From an uncultured Christensenella sp. (GTDB taxonomy: Bacteria > Bacillota > Clostridia > Christensenellales > UBA3700), in assembly GCA_949284695.1 (NCBI GenBank), contig CASDWJ010000010.1, forward strand, positions 1-56,064: a stretch of 56,064 bases of DNA, given 5' to 3'. Numbering within the stretch: the stretch's first letter is position 1; every line of letters begins with the position of its first letter. Made by a program: the position numbers and the translations under genes. Below, one piece after another: positions 6,839 to 16,482 of the stretch. The notes under the pieces were generated by a model. It saw nothing but the letters and a program-made list of their open reading frames with translations, did no database searches and was not told the origin of the DNA.

Positions 6839-8335
6839 TCATTCTTTTGCCGCCTGTCTGCAATACTCAACGACTTTTTTCGCGATATCCGCGCGGTCGA
6901 TGACTTCCTCGAAGCGCACGGGTCTTTCCTTAAGTCCGTCAAGAGGCTCGGGTATCTCCTCTCCCGTCTCCTCGTTGAGTTTTTCTGTAGCGAGGAACGC
7001 GTCGTCGATTCTCTCGCCGCTGACAGCCTCGTAGACGTCCGCGGGGAACTTGTACGCATTTGCGGTGGAGACTACGACGGTCGGGGTCTCGTCGCCCGTA
7101 CTCTCAACGTAGTCGAGATACACGTCGTAAGCGACCGCGGTGTGCGTATCCATCAGGTAGCCGAACTCGTCCATTGCGAACGCTATCGTATCCTTGGTCG
7201 CCTCGTCGTCCGCGTAGCCTACGGAGAACAGCGACTGCAACGTCTTCAGCTCTTTATCGCCGACCGAATATTTGCCGACGGTCCTGAGCGCTTTCATTCT
7301 CTCCGCGGTCAGCTTGTCGTCTCTGCCGCTCACCTCGAACAGAAGTCTCTCGAGATTGGACGAAATGAGGATATCCATCGACGGAGAGATCGTCTTGTGG
7401 AACTCTCTGTTGATATCGTACGTTCCCGTTTTGAAAAAGTCGGTCAGCACGTGGTTGACGTTGGAGGCGCAGATCAGTCTGTTGACGCCCACGCCCATCT
7501 GCATAGCGTAATACGCGGCGAGTATGTTGCCGAAGTTGCCGCTCGGCACGCAGAAGTTGACTTTGTCGCCGTATTTTATCCTGCCCGCTTCGATGAGGTC
7601 GCAGTATGCGGATATATAATAGGCGATCTGCGGCGCGAGTCTGCCCCAGTTGATGCTGTTGGCGGACGAGAGGTTGAATCCGAGAGAGTGTATCTCTGCG
7701 TTGATCTTCTCGTCGGCGAAGATATTCTTGACCGCGTTCTGAGTATCGTCGAAGTTGCCTTCTATGGCGCACACGCAGACGTTGCTTCCCGTCTGGGTCT
7801 TCATCTGCAATTTCTGCATATCGGAAACGCCCTTTGAAGGATAAAACACGATGATATTGGTGCCTTCGACGTCCTTGAAGCCTTCGAGAGCCGCCTTGCC
7901 GGTATCGCCCGAAGTCGCGACCATGATCAGGGTCTTGTTCTTTTCCCCGACCTTTTTTCTCGCCGCGGAAAGAAGGTGCGGCAGCATGGTGAGCGCCATA
8001 TCTTTGAACGCACATGTCGGACCGTGCCACAGTTCGAGCACGTACACGCCCTCGTCGACGTTGACGAGCGGACAAGGATCGTCGCCGTAAAAACGCGAAT
8101 ACGCCTTGGTCGTATAGTCGAGAAGTTCCTCGTACGTATAGTCGCTGAGCAAAAGCGAGAGGACGCGTGCCGCACGGGCAGGATAGTCCTCTTTCGCCAG
8201 GTCTTCAAAATCTTTTTCTGTCAGCCTCGGGAGGCTTTCGGGGACGTAGAGTCCGCCGTCCGGCGCGAGACCTCTTACGATGGCCTCGGCACCGCTGCAT
8301 TTCTCGCTTTTGTCGCGAGTGCTGATATAATTCAT
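6839..8335 (-). CDS. thrC: Threonine synthase
   Basis: PLP enzyme converting O-phosphohomoserine to threonine in the cytoplasm. 498 residues, the long form with an N-terminal threonine-synthase domain (SEKCSGAEAIVRGLAPDGGLYVPE). PLP lysine is Lys111 in CAFKDMAL; phosphate-binding segment ATSGDTGKAAL follows. The start is preceded by GAGGAGA. It sits 9 bp after the small P-loop gene and is probably co-transcribed with it. Homoserine dehydrogenase is encoded far away at ~42.1-43.4 kb, so the threonine pathway is not one operon here. No T-box leader seen. Confidence 0.96.
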   Translation of the reverse strand: MNYISTRDKSEKCSGAEAIVRGLAPDGGLYVPESLPRLTEKDFEDLAKEDYPARAARVLSLLLSDYTYEELLDYTTKAYSRFYGDDPCPLVNVDEGVYVLELWHGPTCAFKDMALTMLPHLLSAARKKVGEKNKTLIMVATSGDTGKAALEGFKDVEGTNIIVFYPSKGVSDMQKLQMKTQTGSNVCVCAIEGNFDDTQNAVKNIFADEKINAEIHSLGFNLSSANSINWGRLAPQIAYYISAYCDLIEAGRIKYGDKVNFCVPSGNFGNILAAYYAMQMGVGVNRLICASNVNHVLTDFFKTGTYDINREFHKTISPSMDILISSNLERLLFEVSGRDDKLTAERMKALRTVGKYSVGDKELKTLQSLFSVGYADDEATKDTIAFAMDEFGYLMDTHTAVAYDVYLDYVESTGDETPTVVVSTANAYKFPADVYEAVSGERIDDAFLATEKLNEETGEEIPEPLDGLKERPVRFEEVIDRADIAKKVVEYCRQAAKE

Positions 8336-8344
8336 TTTATCTCC

Positions 8345-8758
8345 TCAGATGATCTTGTATTTCAATAAGAAATCAGGCAATTCTTCTGCGGTAGCGCTGA
8401 CCGTGACCGTCACGGACAATGAGAGTTTGTCTGCGAGCTTGCCCAGCTCGTCGTAAAACTTTTTCATCTTGTCGGGTCCGCATCCGGCGATCCTCGAAGC
8501 GCCGTCTATGTAAAGGTTGGTCAGATCGCTTCTGCTCGCCGCAAGTCCGCACACGAATGCGAGAAGTCCTTCCTCTCCCGCGACGGGATATTCGGTAACG
8601 TCGATCAGCTTGACGTTGCGGTCGACGTCGTACATATACCTGTCGGTATCGTTGACGAAAATGCAGTCTCCCTTGGCGGTTTTTACGTCGGCGTTAGCCT
8701 TTTCGATGATGCGGCTGGTCTTGCCCGAGCCTTTGTTTCCGCAAATCAGATTTACCAT
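8345..8758 (-). CDS. Small P-loop ATP-binding protein
   Basis: 137 residues with a Walker A motif at the extreme N-terminus (GNKGSGKTSR). A plausible Walker B-like strand is NLYIDGASRI. Similar short clostridial proteins are often annotated as twitching-motility PilT-like, without functional proof. Start after GGAGGG. It is the first gene of a unit with thrC, but no metabolic link is obvious. Cytoplasmic, no membrane segment. Function unknown. Confidence 0.8.
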   Translation of the reverse strand: MVNLICGNKGSGKTSRIIEKANADVKTAKGDCIFVNDTDRYMYDVDRNVKLIDVTEYPVAGEEGLLAFVCGLAASRSDLTNLYIDGASRIAGCGPDKMKKFYDELGKLADKLSLSVTVTVSATAEELPDFLLKYKII

Positions 8759-8849
8759 GTTTTGCCCTCCGTTTTGTTTATACTTCTATTTTAGACTAAA
8801 CAAAAGCGGATTTCAATAGCTTTTGCGAAATTTATGTCCAAACCGTCGT

Positions 8850-10241
8850 TCAATACGTTTTGACCACGAGTTTCTTATGCAGATCGGGCGAGATCGCCAT
8901 GATTATCACGTCGAGTTCGTCGTCGCCCATATAGGTCGTTCTTCCGCCCTCGTACTGTTTGTCGATGACCTCTTTGATCCTGACGACGATCTCGTCGTGC
9001 TTGTCGACCTTGTGTCCTTCGGGGAGCGAATAGAAGCCGTTCATCCAGTAAGCGATACCCGCGAGTCCGCTGTGCGCGTCCACCGATACGAGCGGGGGTT
9101 TGCCCAGCAGTTTTTCGGTATTGAATATGTTGTATATCTCCTCGTCCTTGAGCAGACCGTCCGCGTGAACGCCCGCTCTCGTCGTGTTGAACGACTTGCC
9201 GACGAACGGCGTCTGCGGAGGAATGATATAGCCCAGTTCGTCCTCGAAGTATTTCGCTATCTCGGTGATCGCTCTGAAATCTATGCCGTCGTCCTTGCCT
9301 TTCAGAGAAGCGTATTCTATCATCATCGCCTCGAGGGGGCAGTTGCCCGTTCTCTCGCCTATGCCGAGAAGCGAACAGTTTACCGAAGAACAGCCGTAGA
9401 GCCATGCGGTGGTCGCGTTGGTGACGACCTTGTAGAAGTCGTTGTGACCGTGCCACTCGAGCAGTTCGCTGGGCACTTCCGCATAATACTTGAGACCGCT
9501 GATTATGCCGGGGACGCTCCTCGGGAGTGTCACGCCGGGATAAGACAAACCGTAGCCGAGAGTGTCGCACGCTCTGATCTTGATGTCGACGCCGCTCTCC
9601 TTGCGCAGTTTCATCAGCTCGTACGCGAACGGCGCGACGAAGCCGTAGAAATCCGCTCTCGTGATGTCCTCGAAATGGCAACGCGGAACGATACCCTTAT
9701 CGAGCGCCATTTTGACGATGTTGAGGTACTTTTCAGCCGCCTGCTTTCTCGTCATGTTCATCTTTTTGAAGATATGGTAATCCGAACAGCTTACGAGAAT
9801 GCCCGTCTCCTTGATGCCCATCTGTTTGACGAGCTCGAAGTCCTTTTCGTTGGCGCGTATCCAGCTGGTGACTTCGGGGAACTCGTAGCCCAGCTCCATG
9901 CACTTTCTGACCGCCTCTCTGTCCTTCTCGGAATAAAGGAAAAACTCGCTCTGTCTGACGAGACCCTTTTTTCCGCCGAGCTTGTGCAGAAGTTTGTAGA
10001 TGTTGACTATCTGCTCGACCGTGAACGGCGAAGTGGACTGCTGACCGTCGCGGAAAGTCGTGTCGGTTATCCAGATCTCCTCAGGCATATCCATCGGGGT
10101 CTGACGGAAGTTGAACGCGACTTTGGGCACGCTGTCGTAATCGAAAAGATCGCGGAAAAGGTTGGGCTGCTCCACGTCCTGAAGGAAGGGGCGCCAGTTG
10201 CTCTCGATCAACAGATTTTTGTCTTTATTGTATTTGATCAT
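8850..10241 (-). CDS. DRE-TIM metallolyase, probable citrate (Re)-synthase
   Basis: 463 residues of the isopropylmalate/homocitrate synthase superfamily, condensing acetyl-CoA with a 2-oxo acid. Seen: catalytic and metal-binding Arg-Asp in TDTTFRDGQQS, the HxH metal ligands in EWHGHND, and the signature LLGIGERTGNCPLEAM. The long N-terminal segment (ESNWRPFLQDVEQPNLFRD) and the overall pattern match the clostridial group that includes Re-citrate synthases rather than LeuA; there is no C-terminal LeuA allosteric domain and no leu genes nearby. Homocitrate or citramalate synthase are the alternatives. SD AGGAGA precedes the ATG. It lies just downstream of prfA with no clear terminator between. 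Confidence 0.88.
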   Translation of the reverse strand: MIKYNKDKNLLIESNWRPFLQDVEQPNLFRDLFDYDSVPKVAFNFRQTPMDMPEEIWITDTTFRDGQQSTSPFTVEQIVNIYKLLHKLGGKKGLVRQSEFFLYSEKDREAVRKCMELGYEFPEVTSWIRANEKDFELVKQMGIKETGILVSCSDYHIFKKMNMTRKQAAEKYLNIVKMALDKGIVPRCHFEDITRADFYGFVAPFAYELMKLRKESGVDIKIRACDTLGYGLSYPGVTLPRSVPGIISGLKYYAEVPSELLEWHGHNDFYKVVTNATTAWLYGCSSVNCSLLGIGERTGNCPLEAMMIEYASLKGKDDGIDFRAITEIAKYFEDELGYIIPPQTPFVGKSFNTTRAGVHADGLLKDEEIYNIFNTEKLLGKPPLVSVDAHSGLAGIAYWMNGFYSLPEGHKVDKHDEIVVRIKEVIDKQYEGGRTTYMGDDELDVIIMAISPDLHKKLVVKTY

Positions 10242-10301
10242 CTCTTTCTCCTCTGATCAGGTATGATCTGAAATTGTTATCCGTATAGGGTTTTCTGCGG
10301 G

Positions 10302-11369
10302 TCATTCGCCCGAAGAAAGCAATTCGTTCCTGCTCGCTATCGCAAGCGCGTCGAGCATTTCAAACAGGTCTCCGTCAAGGAACGCGTCGAGCGTATACAG
10401 CGTCAGTCCGATCCTGTGGTCGGTGACTCTGCCCTGCGGGAAGTTGTACGTGCGTATGCGCTCCGATCTGTCGCCCGTCCCCACGAGAAGTTTGCGACTC
10501 GAAGCGTATTCGTTCTGTTGCTTGGTGCGGTAATAGTCGTAGACGCGTGTCCTGAGCACTTTCATCGCGCTCTCCTTGTTCTTACCCTGCGACTTCTCGT
10601 CCTGACAAGTGACGACTATGCCGGTGGGGATATGGGTTATCCTTATAGCGGATTCTGTCTTGTTGACGTACTGTCCGCCTGCGCCGCCCGCGCGGTAAGC
10701 GTCTATCTTCAGATCCTTTTCGAGGATCTCGACTTCTACGTCCTCCGCTTCGGGAAGCACCGCGACCGTCACCGTGGACGTGTGAATCCTGCCCTGCGAC
10801 TCGGTCTCGGGCACTCTCTGCACGCGGTGCACGCCGCTCTCGAACTTGAGTCTGCTGTAAGCGCCGTGACCCGATATCATGAACACCGCTTCTTTTATTC
10901 CTCCGAGGTCGCTCTCGCTGACGTCTATCTCCTTGACTTTCCAGCGGCAACGCTCTGCAAAGCGCTCGTACATTCTGACGAGTTCGGCTCCGAAAAGCCC
11001 CGCTTCGTCTCCGCCCGCGCCCGCGCGGATCTCTATTATAACGTTCTTGTCGTCGTCGGGATCCTTGGGCAACAGCGCGATCCTGAGTTTTTCGACGAGT
11101 TCTTCTTTTTTTCTGTTTGCCGCCGGGAGCTCCTCTTTGGCAAGCGCGACCATCTCCTTATCGGAGCCGTCGTCTATTATCTCGCGGCACTCTGCAAGGT
11201 TTTCCTCGACCGCGCGGTATTCGTCGTAAAGCGCGACCGTTTCCTCGAGCTGAGATCTCTCCTTGACGAGTTTCTGCCACGTTGCGGTATCGGCGATGAC
11301 GGCGGGATCTGCGATCTTTTCCGTCAGTTCGTCAAATCTTTTTTTCATCGCTGCGAGTTTGTCAAACAC
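10302..11369 (-). CDS. prfA: Peptide chain release factor 1
   Basis: Recognises UAA/UAG stop codons and triggers peptidyl-tRNA hydrolysis on the ribosome. 355 residues, usual length. The GGQ catalytic tripeptide is at residues 231-233 ([13 protein letters not shown]), and the codon-recognition PxT tripeptide of RF1 is PET at 187-189, which separates it from RF2 (SPF). The gene overlaps prmC, whose product methylates the GGQ glutamine, by 8 bp. Last gene of rpmE-yqhQ-prmC-prfA. Confidence 0.97.
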   Translation of the reverse strand: MFDKLAAMKKRFDELTEKIADPAVIADTATWQKLVKERSQLEETVALYDEYRAVEENLAECREIIDDGSDKEMVALAKEELPAANRKKEELVEKLRIALLPKDPDDDKNVIIEIRAGAGGDEAGLFGAELVRMYERFAERCRWKVKEIDVSESDLGGIKEAVFMISGHGAYSRLKFESGVHRVQRVPETESQGRIHTSTVTVAVLPEAEDVEVEILEKDLKIDAYRAGGAGGQYVNKTESAIRITHIPTGIVVTCQDEKSQGKNKESAMKVLRTRVYDYYRTKQQNEYASSRKLLVGTGDRSERIRTYNFPQGRVTDHRIGLTLYTLDAFLDGDLFEMLDALAIASRNELLSSGE

Positions 11370-12183
11370 TCTTTTTTACCGCCTTTACTATTCTTTCCAC
11401 GCCGCAATAGTCGACCACGGTCGTACAATCGAAGCCGTCGAGCAGTCTCGCTATCTCCGCCGCCTGCCCTTCGCCGCACTCGAGCATGAGCGCGCCGTTT
11501 TCTTTGAGTTTGTCTGCGGCATGCGCCGCTATCGTTCTGTAAAAATCCAGTCCGTCCTCGCCGCCGTCGAGCGCCGCCCTCGGCTCGAAATCCCTGACCT
11601 CACGGTCGAGACCCTCTATCTCCGACGTGGGTATATACGGAGGATTGGAGACTATTATATCGAATTTGCCGTCCACGTCTCCAAACATGTCGGACAGCAC
11701 GAATTTCACTTTTGCGCCGTTTTGCCTCGCGTTTTCTTCGGCTACTTCAAGCGCCTTACGGGAAATATCGCTCGCGACGACTTCGGCACGCGTATTCACC
11801 GCGATGACCGTAGCTATACAGCCGCTGCCCGTACATAAATCGAGCGCGCGCGCGCCTTTTCTGTCCTTTAAGAATATGATCGCCTGCTCTGCGAGAAGTT
11901 CGGTTTCGGGTCTCGGACACAATACGTCGCCGTTCACGCGTATCTTCAGACCGCAAAACCCGGTATAGCCGATTATCTGACTGAGCGGTCTGCCCGTAGC
12001 GCGCTCTGTCGCGACAGCCTTCATTGCCGCAAACACGTCGTCGTCGATATCTCTCCTCAGCCTGAGCGCCGCTCTGCCGCACCCGAGTACGTGACAGGCG
12101 ATCCAGTCGGGTTCGCTGTCGTCCGCCGCAGTGTCTTTTATCATCGACGCTATCTCGCAAAGCGCGTCTCTGAGCGCGATCAT
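11362..12183 (-). CDS. prmC: Release factor glutamine methyltransferase
   Basis: SAM-dependent N5-methylation of the glutamine in the GGQ motif of release factors. 273 residues: N-terminal helical substrate domain with the FCGL-like segment [13 protein letters not shown] motif [12 protein letters not shown], and catalytic NPPY ([11 protein letters not shown]). Overlaps prfA by 8 bp and yqhQ by 4 bp, so translation is likely coupled. Confidence 0.96.
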   Translation of the reverse strand: MIALRDALCEIASMIKDTAADDSEPDWIACHVLGCGRAALRLRRDIDDDVFAAMKAVATERATGRPLSQIIGYTGFCGLKIRVNGDVLCPRPETELLAEQAIIFLKDRKGARALDLCTGSGCIATVIAVNTRAEVVASDISRKALEVAEENARQNGAKVKFVLSDMFGDVDGKFDIIVSNPPYIPTSEIEGLDREVRDFEPRAALDGGEDGLDFYRTIAAHAADKLKENGALMLECGEGQAAEIARLLDGFDCTTVVDYCGVERIVKAVKKSV

Positions 12184-13538
12184 CTGTCGCCGTCTCCGCC
12201 GTCGTCCGCGTTGCCTGCGTCTTTTCCGCTTTCAGCCGATGCCGATTGAGTCTGATCTGCCGCTTCTTCGCCGTCCGCGGACATGCTTCCGTCCGTGACG
12301 GGCTTATCTTCGTCTTTCGCCTCTTGCGCGTTCTCAGACTTCGCCTTGTCGGCTTTTGCATTGAGTTCTGCGACCGTCTTTTCGAGTTCTTCGTCGGATA
12401 TCTCGCCCTTAGCCGCCCTGATCATCAGCTGCATGCGGGAATGTTTTATATGGCTTATCTTGTCGTATTCTTCGACAGGCACTCCGCCGCCCTTGCAGAC
12501 GAGTTCTTTCGCTCTCTGCTCGGCGACGCCCGTCTTTTTGAGTTCTTCGAGCACTCTGCGTTTAAGCAGCTTGGTATCGAAGGTCTGCTCGGGTATCGTC
12601 TGATCTTCGTCCATAGCGAGCACCGTCTTGAAAGCGACGATAGCGACTTCGACCATGCTGTCGTCGGGCTGGCGCGTCGTGAACTTCTGAAGCAGAAGTC
12701 CGGGAGCCTTGAGCGCCCTTACGAGCGGGTTGTCGAACTTGGCGAGGAACTTGAGCACCTCGTAACTCACGCCCGCCACCACGGGTATCAGCGCGAGCCT
12801 GATCAGAAATCTGACCCACAGCTGACCGCTCCAGCCGGTAAGCGAGAATATCAGCACGCTGACGACCATCGTGATGAACATGAAGGTCGTGCCGCATCTG
12901 TCGTGCACCGTCGTCATCTTCTGCGCGTTCTCCACGGTAAGCTCGAGATCGTGCTCGTAACAGCTGATCGTCTTGTGCTCCGCGCCGTGATACATGTATA
13001 CCCGCCTGATGTCCTTCATCAGCGAGGTAAGCCCGATATACGCGACGAAGATCAGCATGCGCACGAATCCTTCGAGGAAATTCATGCCGATCTGCACGCC
13101 GATATTTGCCTGAGTATCTATTTTGAAAAGCGCCGTGATCCCCGTCGTGATGAGTTGCGGCAGGAAGAAAAACAGACCCAGCGACAACGCGACGCCGACG
13201 AGTACGGATATCGCCATCACGACGCTGAACACGTCGACTTTAAATGTCTTTGCAAACCACTTTTCGACTTTTGAAGGTTCCTGTTCTCCGTCAAAGACTT
13301 CGCCTGAGCGCATGAGAGTACCCACTCCCGAGACCATGGTCCCGAAGAAGCTGAATATTCCTCTCAGAAAGGGCGCGCGGAACAAAAAGTTCTTTTCTGC
13401 AGCAGGTTTGATATATCTGCTCTCGACGACGATATTGCCGTTTTCGTCGCGCACGGCGGTCGCCATACTGCGCTTGCCGCGCATCATGACACCTTCGATG
13501 ACAGCCTGTCCGCCAATGCCCACGCTCTTTTTTCTCAT
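12180..13538 (-). CDS. yqhQ: DUF1385 (YqhQ-like) membrane protein
   Basis: 452 residues. The DUF1385 core is clear: IGGQAVIEGVMMRG at the N-terminus, then the conserved YHGAEHKTISCYE segment and DRCGTTF. Three to four membrane segments (around residues 100-125, 155-175, 215-260). The C-terminal ~100 residues are an acidic, Glu/Ala/Asp-rich tail that exceeds the usual family length and may be disordered. Function is not established. The gene sits in its conserved clostridial place between rpmE and prmC; the rpmE terminator upstream may limit read-through. Confidence 0.93.
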   Translation of the reverse strand: MRKKSVGIGGQAVIEGVMMRGKRSMATAVRDENGNIVVESRYIKPAAEKNFLFRAPFLRGIFSFFGTMVSGVGTLMRSGEVFDGEQEPSKVEKWFAKTFKVDVFSVVMAISVLVGVALSLGLFFFLPQLITTGITALFKIDTQANIGVQIGMNFLEGFVRMLIFVAYIGLTSLMKDIRRVYMYHGAEHKTISCYEHDLELTVENAQKMTTVHDRCGTTFMFITMVVSVLIFSLTGWSGQLWVRFLIRLALIPVVAGVSYEVLKFLAKFDNPLVRALKAPGLLLQKFTTRQPDDSMVEVAIVAFKTVLAMDEDQTIPEQTFDTKLLKRRVLEELKKTGVAEQRAKELVCKGGGVPVEEYDKISHIKHSRMQLMIRAAKGEISDEELEKTVAELNAKADKAKSENAQEAKDEDKPVTDGSMSADGEEAADQTQSASAESGKDAGNADDGGDGDR

Positions 13539-13551
13539 CGCAAAGCCTCCA

Positions 13552-13585
13552 TAAAAAAATACGGTGCGGGATAAGCCCCCGCACC
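13552..13585 (-). terminator. Terminator or attenuator after rpmE
   Basis: GGTGCGGG stem with its complement, 7-nt loop, and a T run on the minus strand. It lies inside the rpmE-yqhQ interval, so it should reduce transcription into yqhQ-prmC-prfA. Confidence 0.85.
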
Positions 13586-13596
13586 ATTATTGTCGA

Positions 13597-13800
13597 TCAA
13601 AGACCGTAACGCTTCTTGAACTTATCTACTCTACCGCCGGTATCAACGAGCTTCTGCTTGCCGGTATAGAAAGGATGGCACTTGTTGCAAACGTCAACTT
13701 TGATGACGTCGACGTCCTTGGTGGTACCGCAAACGAACTTTTCGCCGCAGGTGCACTGGATGATAACGTCATGATATTTGGGTTGAATGCTCTCTTTCAT
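13597..13800 (-). CDS. rpmE: Ribosomal protein bL31, zinc-binding (C+) form
   Basis: 67 residues. Large-subunit protein at the intersubunit bridge. Both cysteine pairs of the zinc form are present (QCTCGEK and VCNKCHPF; another Cys in FVCG). The start is the ATG after GAGGTGA; the reading frame is open further upstream but lacks support. Head of the prfA gene cluster, with an excellent promoter. Confidence 0.96.
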   Translation of the reverse strand: MKESIQPKYHDVIIQCTCGEKFVCGTTKDVDVIKVDVCNKCHPFYTGKQKLVDTGGRVDKFKKRYGL

Positions 13801-13836
13801 GTTCTTCACCTCACTGTATTCTTTTACGCACATACG

Positions 13837-13865
13837 ATTATACATATTTATTTTTTGCAAGTCAA
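13837..13865 (-). promoter_or_regulatory. Promoter of rpmE
   Basis: TTGACT, 17-nt spacer, TATAAT on the minus strand; predicted start near 13830. Confidence 0.85.
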
Positions 13866-13945
13866 GCGTTATACACGGCTTTTTTCGACTAACGGCAAAT
13901 TTCGTTTTATTTCCCGTCCTTGCCGCTTCAAGACGCTTTTTGCCC

Positions 13946-13974
13946 TTGCAATCCCCGCGTTTTTGTGCTATGAT
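13946..13974 (+). promoter_or_regulatory. Promoter of the MDR reductase gene
   Basis: TTGCAA, 17-nt spacer, TATGAT; start near 13981, leader ~24 nt with a GAGGG site. Confidence 0.75.
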
Positions 13975-14004
13975 AAATACCACTTAGAAGTGTGAGGGAA
14001 TGAT

Positions 14005-14973
14005 ATGAAATCCTTGGTTTTAACAGAGCCGGGCAAACTCGAAACCGTTGTGAACGAAGAAAAAGACGTTCCGCACGAACACGTGAAGATCCGCATAGCG
14101 CGCGCTTCGGTCACGTCGTCCGATCTGTCGGCGTACAAAGGCAAGTCGAATTCCTATCCGATAATGCCGTCGAGGATCGCAATGGGTCTTGTCAGCGAAA
14201 GTTCCGACTTTACGCTCAAGACGGGTCAGAGAGTGATGCTCTCCCCCTATCGCAAAAGCGCGGGTGCGTTGCAGGTCAGCGGCGTGGACAAAAACGGATA
14301 TCTTGCAGATTATGTGATCTGCCCTCTCTCGGACGTTTACGCGATCCCCGAAGGCATATCCGACGAAGCCGTGGTGTTCATAGAGGACGTCGCGCTCGCA
14401 GAAAAGCTGATAGAAAAACTCGACGTGGGCAAGACGCGTTATATCCTTCTCAACGGTTGCTCCGCACTCAACTATATCGTGGGTCAGCTTGCGATATACT
14501 ATCAGGCGATACCCGTGATCATCGACAAAAATCAGGAGCTCCTCGACCTCGCGCAGGATCTCGGCATATATTACACGGTCAATCCCAACGAAGAAAACGT
14601 ATTTCAGAAAGTCAAAGAGATCACTTCGGGCAAAATGTGCGACTATATCGTTATCGATATGGACACGTATCCCAATGCCGACGGACTGCTCGCCTGTATG
14701 CGCACGGGCGGCAAGATGTGCCTTGCCGGTCTCGACAAAAAGACGGACGCGCTCAAAGCCGACCTCTCTCCCGTTTTCAGCAAGTGTCTCGAGATATACG
14801 GTCTTAACAACGGCGACGGGGAGATAGAGACGGGTATAAACATGATCGCGACCGAGGTCGTAAAAGTCGACAAACTCGTCGAGAGGATAGTCGACATTTC
14901 TCAAGCGGCAGAGACGTTCGCGACAATGGCGAAAGAACCTCCCCACCCGCTTAAGACGATAATAAAGTGCTGA
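14005..14973 (+). CDS. Medium-chain dehydrogenase/reductase lacking zinc ligands
   Basis: 322 residues with the alcohol-dehydrogenase fold: N-terminal GroES-like part (VKIRIARASVTSSDLSAYKG, GQRVML) and a C-terminal Rossmann part (YILLNGCSALNYIVGQLAIYY, then PVIIDKNQELLDLAQDLG). The Cys that binds catalytic zinc in ADHs is Ser (SSDL), the following His/Glu ligands are missing, and no structural four-Cys lobe exists. The nucleotide-binding glycines (GxGxxG) are also degraded to NGCSALN. It may therefore be a zinc-free reductase or a non-catalytic relative. Substrate unknown. Monocistronic with promoter and terminator. Confidence 0.82.
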   Translation: MKSLVLTEPGKLETVVNEEKDVPHEHVKIRIARASVTSSDLSAYKGKSNSYPIMPSRIAMGLVSESSDFTLKTGQRVMLSPYRKSAGALQVSGVDKNGYLADYVICPLSDVYAIPEGISDEAVVFIEDVALAEKLIEKLDVGKTRYILLNGCSALNYIVGQLAIYYQAIPVIIDKNQELLDLAQDLGIYYTVNPNEENVFQKVKEITSGKMCDYIVIDMDTYPNADGLLACMRTGGKMCLAGLDKKTDALKADLSPVFSKCLEIYGLNNGDGEIETGINMIATEVVKVDKLVERIVDISQAAETFATMAKEPPHPLKTIIKC

Positions 14974-14979
14974 ACGCAT

Positions 14980-15007
14980 GCCGCCGTACATGGCGGCTTT
15001 TTTATTT
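14980..15007 (+). terminator. Terminator of the MDR gene
   Basis: GCCGCC-GTACAT-GGCGGC followed by six T. Confidence 0.9.
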
Positions 15008-15099
15008 GCTTTCCGCGCAGAACGCACACGCATCGCGCAGAGTTTTTCGATACGGTATTGCGCTTTTTCTTTTCTCTCACCTACGTCTTGCGGTCGCAG

Positions 15100-15122
15100 A
15101 AATTTACCTGCCCGTGTAGGTT
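15100..15122. repeat. Short dispersed repeat, copy 1
   Basis: AAATTTACCTGCCCGTGT is identical over 18 bases to 26567-26584. With five more bases (AGGTT) it matches 41633-41655 at 20 of 23. All three copies have the same orientation and abut the 3' end of a minus-strand gene (here murC). Confidence 0.6.
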
Positions 15123-16482
15123 ATCCCTTGAATATCATATCGGCAACCGTGTCTATCCCACCTGCGCCGAGCAAGAGGATCATTCCGTTTTTGTCGAGTC
15201 TTGTCCTGATATAATCGGCGGCGGCGCCGTACCCGTCCATATAGAGACATTCGGGCTTTTTCTTTTTCAGTCTCATATACAGATCGTAGGCGCTCCCGCC
15301 CTCTATGCTTTTTTCTCTCGCCGCATACGTGGGCAGGATAACAACCTCGTCCGCCCAGTAAAAGCTGTCTGCGAATTCGTTTATCATAGACTTGGTACGA
15401 CTGAACGTATGCGGTTCGAAAAACACGGTTATGTCCCCTTTCGTCATCACCCTCGCCGTATTTATCGCCGCGGCTATCTCGTCGGGGTGATGCGCATAAT
15501 CGGATATTATCCTCGCGCCGCCGTCAAGCATACCTCTGCACTCGAACCGTCTGCTGACCCCGCTGAAATCGGCAAGCGCTCTGCCCGCATACGCCGTATC
15601 CAGTCCCAGTCCGTCGGCGACCGCCAGCGCGGCAAGCGCGTTGAGCACGTTGTGTTTACCGTAAACGCGCGTCGTATATCTCCCCGCAAACGTCCCGTAG
15701 CGGTAGAGAGAAAAAGAATATATCCCGTTTTCGTAGCTGACGTCGTCCGCTCTGTAATCGCAACCCGCATTGAAGCCGAAGGTGACTTTCCTCACCGCGA
15801 CATCGTCGAACAGCTCTTTGACGTTGCAGTCGACCACGAGGAGTCCTCCTTCTTTCACGTTGCGCGCGAACGCTCTGAACGCGTCTTCGAGTTCAAACAT
15901 ATCGCGGTAACAGTCGGGATGATCGAACTTGACGTTGAGCACCACCGCAACGTCGGGGGAAAGAGACAAAAAACTGCGTTTGTACTCGCACGCTTCGGTC
16001 AGAAAAACGTCCCTGCCTGTATCTGTCAGGCTTATCTCGCCGCCGGGCAGATCTCCGCCTATATGTCCGATAAAGCGCACCCCTTGCGCGCCCATGATAC
16101 GTGATATCATAGCGGTCGTCGTGGTTTTGCCGTGCGTGCCCGAGACCGCCACCGTGCGTTTGCACAGCCTTTCGACGAGCGCGAGGAACGCCTTTCTCTC
16201 CATCACGGTCTTGCGCAGTTCTTTAGCACGCGACAGCTCAGGGTCTCCCTGCGGTATGCATGCGGTATATACGACGAGCGAAGCCTTTTCCACCACGGAG
16301 GGATCGCTGCCGCAATATGCGTAAACGCCGTTCCTGCACAGCGTTTCGAGTATCGGCGAATCGGCTTTATCCGATCCCGACACCGTCATTCCCTCTTTGA
16401 CGCACAGCAATGCGAGAGCCTTCATGCTGACCCCGCAAACACCTATGAAATGCACGTTGTGAAAATCTGTCAGTTCAAGCAT
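15121..16482 (-). CDS. murC: UDP-N-acetylmuramate--L-alanine ligase
   Basis: Cytoplasmic ATP-dependent ligase adding L-alanine to UDP-MurNAc in peptidoglycan synthesis. 453 residues, usual length. N-terminal NHFIGVCGVSMKALAL-type UDP-binding region, ATP P-loop GTHGKTTTT from residue 115, and C-terminal domain (SDYAHHPDEI, FFEPHTFSRTK, LLGAGGIDTVADMI). The start codon has no Shine-Dalgarno sequence, and TATAAT lies 5 bases upstream of the ATG, so the message may have almost no leader. It stands alone, not in an mur cluster. Confidence 0.95.
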   Translation of the reverse strand: MLELTDFHNVHFIGVCGVSMKALALLCVKEGMTVSGSDKADSPILETLCRNGVYAYCGSDPSVVEKASLVVYTACIPQGDPELSRAKELRKTVMERKAFLALVERLCKRTVAVSGTHGKTTTTAMISRIMGAQGVRFIGHIGGDLPGGEISLTDTGRDVFLTEACEYKRSFLSLSPDVAVVLNVKFDHPDCYRDMFELEDAFRAFARNVKEGGLLVVDCNVKELFDDVAVRKVTFGFNAGCDYRADDVSYENGIYSFSLYRYGTFAGRYTTRVYGKHNVLNALAALAVADGLGLDTAYAGRALADFSGVSRRFECRGMLDGGARIISDYAHHPDEIAAAINTARVMTKGDITVFFEPHTFSRTKSMINEFADSFYWADEVVILPTYAAREKSIEGGSAYDLYMRLKKKKPECLYMDGYGAAADYIRTRLDKNGMILLLGAGGIDTVADMIFKG

